From: a virus
DNA: 30,947 bases
Reading direction: 5' to 3' (one strand)
IMG/VR virus record: IMGVR_UViG_3300020463_000082
Location: 1 to 30,947 of that record
Position numbers and translations under genes: made by a program. A model generated the notes under the pieces. That model saw only the letters and a list, made by a program, of their open reading frames with translations. It was not told where the DNA came from and made no database searches. Below, one piece after another: positions 25,281 through 30,947 of the stretch. Every line of letters begins with the position of its first letter. Position 1 is the first letter of the stretch.

Positions 25281-26219
25281 ATGAAACAGAAACTTTGGAT
25301 ATTTGGTGATAGCTTTGCAGATAGAAGAACAAATTACCGTGAGTACGTCAAAAACAGACCCACAGACGTAATAGAAGATTGTAAATTCAAAGAATTGGGC
25401 CGTGCTGATCCTGTTGATATAGATATGTTAGACTACACATCGACTTATGTAGGATCTCCGCATTATCTTACTGATACAGAAGTAATAACATGGGAAGGGT
25501 GGAGTTATTTTCTTGAAGATGATTATGATGTAGAAAATTTTGCAACAGCTGGAATAGGTGGTGACACTTGTTTTTTAAGACTAACACAGCAAGTAGATGA
25601 GGTAAACAAATTCACAGGTGATAGGGTATCAGGATATCCTCCACTACAAGAAGTAAGTGTAGTTTTTATTTTAGCAGATATAATAAACAGAGTACCATTA
25701 ACAGGCTATAAGGATAACCAACAATGGAGTTTTTTGTTTAACACATATCCGAGAAAAGAATACAATGAAATTATGGGAAATTTATCTCAGTTTCACGCCG
25801 TTGCTGATAAAGTCGATACCTATTCAAAATACAATAAATTTGCAGAGACTTTTTTAATGGATCATATGGAAACAGATGAATACAAAAATCGAGTAAAGTT
25901 ATTTTTAGGTGCATTAGATCACTATGCTGGTTTTTTTAAAAATTTTATTTGTATACCGGTTGGCAATTATGAAGCTCATTGGCAAGGTTGGAGCACTAAC
26001 CACAAATTTCATAATATGCAATACAGAGAAGACTTACAACTTGAAACATTGTCAGCTAAAAGTGAAATGCCAAATAAATTATATCAGTGGATATTTAACT
26101 ATAGTAAGAGGAATAGCAAATATCAAAGACCAAAACATTTATATCCTAATCATTTAGATTCTAAATACAATGGCAAGATATATAACGAAATAAAACAATG
26201 GATGGAAACAAGTGGCTAG
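25281..26219 (+). CDS. SGNH/GDSL-like hydrolase (second of the pair)
   Basis: 312 aa from the ATG at 25281, chosen over an upstream in-frame ATG at 25248 because residues 1-14 (MKQKLWIFGDSFAD) repeat the start of the preceding gene exactly. Ser11 is the predicted nucleophile. Shared landmarks include EGWSY, ENFA..GIG.DTCFL, RVPLTGY and YPNHLD near the end (His291). An insertion of about 40 residues after residue 15 and another near 110 explain the greater length. The first copy's D-x-x-H is D-S-K-Y here, so the conserved His of NHLD is more likely catalytic, or this copy has changed activity. Its last bases overlap the GTG start of the next radical SAM gene by 8. Confidence 0.7.
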   Translation: MKQKLWIFGDSFADRRTNYREYVKNRPTDVIEDCKFKELGRADPVDIDMLDYTSTYVGSPHYLTDTEVITWEGWSYFLEDDYDVENFATAGIGGDTCFLRLTQQVDEVNKFTGDRVSGYPPLQEVSVVFILADIINRVPLTGYKDNQQWSFLFNTYPRKEYNEIMGNLSQFHAVADKVDTYSKYNKFAETFLMDHMETDEYKNRVKLFLGALDHYAGFFKNFICIPVGNYEAHWQGWSTNHKFHNMQYREDLQLETLSAKSEMPNKLYQWIFNYSKRNSKYQRPKHLYPNHLDSKYNGKIYNEIKQWMETSG

Positions 26220-27618
26220 AAAACAATTAGAAGATGAACTAAATGAAACAAGAGACTTGCTTAACAGCATAAGTCCTAGCTTCTGTTTAGCCAAATGGAT
26301 GCAACATACATTATACCTACAAAATGGTATGAATCACAGTTGCCATCATCCACCTACACATAAAATACCAGTTGAAGAAGTAATTGCTAATCCTAAAGCA
26401 CTACACAATACAAAATTTAAAAAACAACAAATGCAAAAGATGCTAAATGGCGAGCGTCCTAAAGAATGCGATTACTGTTGGCGTGTAGAAGATCGAGGTG
26501 ACAAGTATTTCAGTGATAGAACATACAAAAGTCAAACCAGTTGGGCTATGCCTTACATTTATGATGTAATGGAAAAAGGTGCTGATGAAGATATAGAACC
26601 AAGCTACTTGGAGATTAGTTTTAGTAACGTATGTAACTTAAAATGTGCATATTGTAGTCCTGATCTCAGCAGTAAGTGGATGGAAGAAATAAACCAACAT
26701 GGCGAATATCCAACACACTTCAAACACAATAACTTAGAAGCACAGCGTGATATGGGAAGAATGCCCATACCTAAAAAAGATCCAAATCCATATGTAGATG
26801 CTTTTTGGAAATGGTGGCCTTCTGTATATCCAAGATTGCATACACTTAGGCTAACAGGTGGTGAGCCGCTTATGAGTAAAGACTGTTGGAAAGTACTAGA
26901 AGCTATCAGAGATAACCCAAGGGAAGATTTAGTTCTAGCTGTAAACACTAACTTAGATGTTGAGCCAAAGTTACTAGAGAGATTTGTCAAATTAGCTAAA
27001 GAGATAGGCCCAAACATTAAAGAATTTCAAATTTTCACCAGTGGCGAAAGTACAGGCGCGGCGGCTGAATATGCTCGTTATGGCTTAGATTATGATAGAT
27101 GGTATGCAAACTGTGATTGGATACTCAGCGAACTGTACGGCGAGTTTAAAATGGTGTTTGCATTCATGACAACAGTTAATATACTCAGCGTTGGAACGTA
27201 TGATCTGTTTATTAAAGATGTGCTTAAATTAAGAGCTAAGTACATTAAACACAAAGATGATGGAAATCTGTTGCCTTGTATGACAAACTTTCTGCGTTAT
27301 CCTAATTTCCTTGCAATTTGTAATTTAGACGACGAAACTAAAGCTGAAGTGGAAAGAAAAATTATAGACGTAGCTGAAAAATATCAAGTTGGAACTACCA
27401 AGGATACTGGATTTTTGTGGTTAGAAGAAATTAATCAGTTGGAAAGATTATTAGCATTCATGGAAGATGATAGTATCGGAAACTTAGACATGAATAGAAG
27501 CGACTTTTGGAAATATTTTGATGAATACGATAAGCGTAAAAAAATTAGCTTTTGGGATACCTTTCCTGACCTACACAACTATTATGAAATATGTAAGACA
27601 ACGACCTATGCAGGATAA
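26212..27618 (+). CDS. Radical SAM protein with N-terminal Cys cluster region (rSAM 2, CHHP type)
   Basis: 468 aa from GTG at 26212, with GGATGGAAA upstream; no ATG fits. The radical SAM motif CNLKCAYC has C141, C145 and C148, and LTGGEPL (GGEP 216-219) is the SAM-binding motif. The N-terminal region holds C25 (FCLAKW), C44 in SCHHPPTH, and C86/C89 in ECDYCWRVED, again four Cys suited to a second [4Fe-4S] cluster. After the core come a TIM-barrel-like series of strands (LVLAVNTNL, IKEFQIFTSGEST, FAFMTTVNIL) and a helical C-terminus ending KKISFWDTFPDL. The next gene is a close paralogue. Expected role: radical modification of a peptide, protein or small molecule, with the auxiliary cluster helping to bind substrate. 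The substrate is not indicated. Confidence 0.82.
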   Translation: MARKQLEDELNETRDLLNSISPSFCLAKWMQHTLYLQNGMNHSCHHPPTHKIPVEEVIANPKALHNTKFKKQQMQKMLNGERPKECDYCWRVEDRGDKYFSDRTYKSQTSWAMPYIYDVMEKGADEDIEPSYLEISFSNVCNLKCAYCSPDLSSKWMEEINQHGEYPTHFKHNNLEAQRDMGRMPIPKKDPNPYVDAFWKWWPSVYPRLHTLRLTGGEPLMSKDCWKVLEAIRDNPREDLVLAVNTNLDVEPKLLERFVKLAKEIGPNIKEFQIFTSGESTGAAAEYARYGLDYDRWYANCDWILSELYGEFKMVFAFMTTVNILSVGTYDLFIKDVLKLRAKYIKHKDDGNLLPCMTNFLRYPNFLAICNLDDETKAEVERKIIDVAEKYQVGTTKDTGFLWLEEINQLERLLAFMEDDSIGNLDMNRSDFWKYFDEYDKRKKISFWDTFPDLHNYYEICKTTTYAG

Positions 27619-27620
27619 TT

Positions 27621-28976
27621 ATGAAACATAAAGAACTACAAAAAGTTAAAGACCAAGTAAACAAAGTAGGTTGCGGATTTTGCGCCGCCAAATGGTATAA
27701 CAGTACTATATGGTTAAGCAATGGCAGAACAGCCAGTTGTCATCATCCAGAAGCACACTACATTCCGCCAAGAGAAGTGTTTAAAAATTACAAAGCATTG
27801 CATAATACAGAATTTAAAAAGCAACGTAGAAAAGAAATGTTGGAAGGCAAACGCCCAGAAGAATGCACATATTGTTGGGTAGTTGAAGATGCAGAACCAG
27901 ATGCTATGAGTGATAGAGTTTTTAAGAGTAGCATCTACACACCTGAAGAAATAGAAGCAATCAAAGAAATTGGTTGGGACGAAGATGTAAATCCAAAAAC
28001 ATTAGAAATAAGTTTTGATAATTTATGTAATCTAAGTTGTAGCTATTGTAATCCTGAGTTTAGTACAACATGGGCCAATGATATCAAAACAAATGGCATA
28101 TACGAAAATATGAAAACAGCAGGCGGAGGTGCATATCAGAATGATGGAGATCACGCATACAGCTTTGGACTTAAAGGCGGCGATGGTAACTTGTTTACCA
28201 AAGCATTTTTTAAGTGGTTTGACAATGGGTTAAAAGAAGATCTACAAGAACTAAGAGTCACCGGAGGAGAACCTACTCGCAGTCCTGATTTTTGGAAGCT
28301 GGTAGATAAGTGTGAAGGTGAAAAATTTAATTTTGCTATAAACAGTAATCTTATTCTTGCAGACAATATGATGCAAAAGTTAATTGATGCAAGTAAAAAA
28401 TTTGAGACATTTGATTTGTATACCAGTTGTGAAACAGCAGGAAAACATGCAGAACTTATAAGGCATGGCTTTAAATATGATATGTGGAGAAAGAATCTTA
28501 TACGTTTTGCTAAAGAAGGTGAATATAGACACATGAGTATAATGATGACTATTAGTAATCTTACACTGTTTAGTATTACAGATTTCTTTGATGATATTAT
28601 TGATCTCAAAAGAGAATTTAGTAACAAAGCATTGTTTCACATGACCTTAAACATATTGCGTTTTCCTAGTTTCCAAAGTGTAACACTGTTACCAGATTAT
28701 ATTAAAGAAGAACGTGTAGAACATTTAACAATGTGGCTAGATACATTTGGTAGTTTTCTTACTGATAGTGAAAAAGCACACATACAGAGATTAATAACTT
28801 ATATTCAAAAAATTGAGAAATCATTAGAAGATACAGATACAACAGAAGATAAACAAGCAGACTTTGTAAACTTTTTTAGTAACTATACCAAACGTAGAAA
28901 TATTGACATTGTGGAAACAATAGACAATGATGGGTTTACAAAGTGGTGGGGGGAAATGAATGCAGAACGGCTCTAA
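27621..28976 (+). CDS. Radical SAM protein with N-terminal Cys cluster region (rSAM 3, CHHP type)
   Basis: 451 aa; ATG two bases after the previous stop, with AGGA upstream. It parallels rSAM 2 throughout: FCAAKW (C21), SCHHPEAH (C40), KALHNTEFKKQRRKEMLEGK, ECTYCWVVED (C82, C85) and SDRVFKS, then radical SAM CNLSCSYC (C136, C140, C143) and VTGGEPT (GGEP 215-218). The strand FNFAINSNL and FDLYTSCETAG match LVLAVNTNL and FQIFTSGESTG of rSAM 2. C18 is an extra Cys not shared with the paralogue. Differences are concentrated between the CxxxCxxC motif and GGEP, where this copy has a Gly-rich insertion (TAGGGAYQNDGDHAY), which could change the substrate pocket. The next start lies 17 bases inside its end. 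Confidence 0.82.
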   Translation: MKHKELQKVKDQVNKVGCGFCAAKWYNSTIWLSNGRTASCHHPEAHYIPPREVFKNYKALHNTEFKKQRRKEMLEGKRPEECTYCWVVEDAEPDAMSDRVFKSSIYTPEEIEAIKEIGWDEDVNPKTLEISFDNLCNLSCSYCNPEFSTTWANDIKTNGIYENMKTAGGGAYQNDGDHAYSFGLKGGDGNLFTKAFFKWFDNGLKEDLQELRVTGGEPTRSPDFWKLVDKCEGEKFNFAINSNLILADNMMQKLIDASKKFETFDLYTSCETAGKHAELIRHGFKYDMWRKNLIRFAKEGEYRHMSIMMTISNLTLFSITDFFDDIIDLKREFSNKALFHMTLNILRFPSFQSVTLLPDYIKEERVEHLTMWLDTFGSFLTDSEKAHIQRLITYIQKIEKSLEDTDTTEDKQADFVNFFSNYTKRRNIDIVETIDNDGFTKWWGEMNAERL

Positions 28977-30282
28977 CAAAGATCCAAGCAAAAGTTTTTG
29001 TATCATTCCATGGATACATTTAAACACATGGCCCAACGGTAGTGTGTTCCAATGCTGTATTACAGATTGGCGAAATGTTATAGGTGATCTTAAAAAAGAA
29101 AGTTTGGAACAAGTCTTTAACAATGAATACATGCGTGACCTAAGAAAAGATTTACTCAAAGGTGAATTTCCTAAAAGTTGTACAAAATGTTACGAACAAG
29201 AACACATGGGCATTACTAGTTTTAGACAGAATGCAAATAGACAATTCAATGAACACATTGCAAATATAGATAAAAAAACAGATGATAACGGGCATGTAGA
29301 TGATGTAAAATTACACTATTGGGATTTTAGATTTAGTAATCTATGCAATATGAAATGTAGAATGTGTGGTGGACATCTGAGTAGTTTGTGGAATGCAGAT
29401 GAGAAAGCAATCTACGGCGAAGCAAGTGAAAGTGCAAAAGGTGGTGTTGTAAACACCAAAGACCTCAGCGTAGATAACTTGTATGAATTACTAGAGTATC
29501 ACATGGACCATGTAGAAGAAATATATTTTGCAGGTGGTGAACCACTTATTATGGACGAACACTATTATATTTTAGAAAAACTTATTGAAAAGAAAAAATT
29601 TGATGTAAGAATTAGATACAATACAAATTTACTTAAATTAAAATTTAAAAAGTGGGATAACATAGAACTATGGAAACACTTTGAACATGTTAATGTTCTT
29701 GCTAGTTTAGACAGTATGGATGCAAGAGGAGAGTATGTACGCAAAGGTACAGTGTGGTCAACCATTGAAAAAAATGTTGATAGAGTTATGGAGGCTGTTA
29801 ATGCAAGACATATTATGTTTAGTATTAGTCCTACAATTAATTTGTTCAATGTAAAAACCACACCAGAGTTTGTAGATTGGCTTATGGGTAAAGGACTTAA
29901 CATGGAAAGAATACACCTTAATAATGTACTTACAAATCCATCATGGTATCATGTTAACATATTACAAGAAAGTGACAAGCAAGAAATAATAGAAAAGTTT
30001 CACAAACACGTTGATACAGTTCCTGAAGATCAAAGAAGTAACTTGCGTGGCAAATATGATTCAATTGTTGATTATCTAAATGCAATGAGACAGGTAGACG
30101 GTGGAGATGCAGGTCCTATGAGTGATGAACAGCTAAGTTGGAATCTTTCGAAGTTCTATCAAGTAACAGATCTATTAGATAAACACAGAAAAGAAAATTT
30201 CTTAGATGTGTTTCCAGAACTTGAAAGTTTTTATCTCAAAGCAAAGCAAGAGCATTGGAACCGGAAGCACGATGGCAGTTAG
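28960..30282 (+). CDS. Radical SAM protein with N-terminal twitch-like region (rSAM 4, CC type)
   Basis: 440 aa; the ATG lies inside the end of the previous gene after a strong GGGGGGA ribosome site. The N-terminus FCIIPWIHLNTWPNGSVFQCC (C14, C32, C33) and SCTKCYEQE (C74, C77) closely resembles the C..PW..l...p.G....CC pattern of SPASM/twitch auxiliary-cluster domains, here placed before the core. The radical SAM motif CNMKCRMC (C129, C133, C136) is followed by FAGGEPLIMDEHY (GGEP 192-195), then VRIRYNTNLLKL and VNVLASLDSMDARGEYVRKG (barrel strands). A C-terminal helical region ends LDVFPELESFY. It is a paralogue of the next, incomplete gene and more distant from rSAM 2 and 3. Its substrate may be a peptide, as for SPASM/twitch maturases, but no precursor gene was identified. 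Confidence 0.83.
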   Translation: MQNGSNKDPSKSFCIIPWIHLNTWPNGSVFQCCITDWRNVIGDLKKESLEQVFNNEYMRDLRKDLLKGEFPKSCTKCYEQEHMGITSFRQNANRQFNEHIANIDKKTDDNGHVDDVKLHYWDFRFSNLCNMKCRMCGGHLSSLWNADEKAIYGEASESAKGGVVNTKDLSVDNLYELLEYHMDHVEEIYFAGGEPLIMDEHYYILEKLIEKKKFDVRIRYNTNLLKLKFKKWDNIELWKHFEHVNVLASLDSMDARGEYVRKGTVWSTIEKNVDRVMEAVNARHIMFSISPTINLFNVKTTPEFVDWLMGKGLNMERIHLNNVLTNPSWYHVNILQESDKQEIIEKFHKHVDTVPEDQRSNLRGKYDSIVDYLNAMRQVDGGDAGPMSDEQLSWNLSKFYQVTDLLDKHRKENFLDVFPELESFYLKAKQEHWNRKHDGS

Positions 30283-30947
30283 TGAAACATTTTGTGTTCT
30301 CCCTTGGCTTCACCTTCATTTTTGGCCTGATGGCAAAGTACATCATTGTTGTTTAGGTAGTAACAGTTATCCAATGGGACATCTTGAACAAGGATCTCCA
30401 AACGAACTTATTAACAGTGATAGATATAAAAAACTTAGGTTACAATTACTAAACAACGAAAAACCCAAATCCTGTCTACAATGTTTTGAAAGAGAAAATC
30501 ATGGTGCAGTAAGTATGCGTCAGCACCATAACGAAGTGTGGGCAAAAGAAATACCACATGTATTGGAAAACACAGACCATACAGGCTTTGTAAAGGATTT
30601 TAAATTTAAGTACTGGGACTTTAGATTCAGTAACTTGTGTAACATGAAATGTAGAATGTGCGGAACCACATTCAGCAGTCAATGGTTTGATGATGAAGTA
30701 AAACTTTCTGAAAAAGGATTACGAGGAAAACCTAGTACAACTAAACGTGTAAACAACTCACAAGATACAAGTTCAGTAGATTTAAAGAGTTGGGTTGAAA
30801 GCAAAATCAATGAAGTTGAATATTGTTATTTTGCAGGTGGCGAACCATTAATAATGGAAGAGCATTACTACATTTTAAAAAAGCTAATAGACGCCAAAAG
30901 AACAGATGTAAGAATAAGGTACAATACAAATTTATTGAAATTAAACT
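30272..30947 (+). CDS. Radical SAM protein with N-terminal twitch-like region (rSAM 5, partial)
   Basis: Incomplete: 225 codons from the ATG at 30272 to the window end, with the frame open. The start overlaps the previous gene by 11 bases. Residues FCVLPWLHLHFWPDGKVHHCC (C8, C26, C27), SCLQCFERENHG (C68, C71) and YWDFRFSNLCNMKCRMCG (C123, C127, C130) match rSAM 4 nearly word for word. YCYFAGGEPLIMEEHYYILK (GGEP 189-192) and VRIRYNTNLLKL also match, so the pair arose by tandem duplication. The variable part is between the Cys motif and GGEP. The remaining barrel and C-terminus lie beyond the window, so the accessory block continues further. Confidence 0.82.
   Translation, partial: MAVSETFCVLPWLHLHFWPDGKVHHCCLGSNSYPMGHLEQGSPNELINSDRYKKLRLQLLNNEKPKSCLQCFERENHGAVSMRQHHNEVWAKEIPHVLENTDHTGFVKDFKFKYWDFRFSNLCNMKCRMCGTTFSSQWFDDEVKLSEKGLRGKPSTTKRVNNSQDTSSVDLKSWVESKINEVEYCYFAGGEPLIMEEHYYILKKLIDAKRTDVRIRYNTNLLKLN

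Noticed and set aside
25924-26157. 77-codon + strand frame inside the second SGNH gene
   Set aside because: It lies fully within a gene with clear motifs in another frame and has no independent support.
28151-28627. 158-codon open frame on the minus strand
   Set aside because: It is antisense to a well-supported radical SAM gene; composition and lack of motifs suggest a shadow frame.
1-30947. tRNA genes, common in T4-like phages
   Set aside because: Coding sequence fills nearly all of the window and no cloverleaf-sized gap exists; the largest gap (63 bases) has promoter elements.

Overview
The window is AT-rich, all genes lie on the + strand, and they are packed with overlaps or gaps of a few bases. 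Gene content and order (end of a gp5-like baseplate hub/spike gene, gp25, gp6, a giant structural protein, tail-fibre-type proteins, then an accessory block) point to a marine T4-like myovirus of the cyanophage/pelagiphage kind. The low GC would suit a Pelagibacter-type or Prochlorococcus-type host, but the host cannot be fixed from this sequence.

Region 1 (1-16512) is the baseplate module: 3' end of gp5, a lysozyme-fold-like protein, gp25, gp6 (1191 aa) and one 11.3-kb gene for a 3761-aa virion protein in the gp7 position. The giant protein has N- and C-terminal T4-like structural regions, three carbohydrate-binding-like modules and a tandem beta-repeat array. Region 2 (16508-19222) starts at a T4-type late promoter box and encodes three tail/fibre-type proteins. 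The last has a Gly/Tyr-rich, adhesin-tip-like segment.

Region 3 (about 19229-30947, running off the end) starts at a composite promoter (sigma70-like TTGACA/TATAGT enclosing a late CATAAATA box). It holds a small helical protein, two tandem GT8-like glycosyltransferases, an unknown protein, a third glycosyltransferase, and five radical SAM enzymes that all carry an N-terminal Cys cluster-binding ('twitch'-type) region. Two tandem SGNH-hydrolase-like proteins sit between the first and second radical SAM genes. Several classes occur as adjacent paralogue pairs. Overlapping starts and stops suggest one translationally coupled unit. A reasonable but unproven reading is a surface or virion modification cassette placed next to the fibre genes.

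Two non-coding signals stand out. First, GCWGC (GCAGC/GCTGC) seems to be absent from the whole window, and every Ala-Ala pair (26 of 26 by my count) uses GCC or GCG for the first codon. Second, a perfect 8-bp inverted repeat at the gp25 start encloses a late-promoter box and buries the start codon, an arrangement like T4 genes whose early transcripts are translationally silent. No tRNA, CRISPR array, insertion sequence or gene-free stretch over 300 bases was seen.
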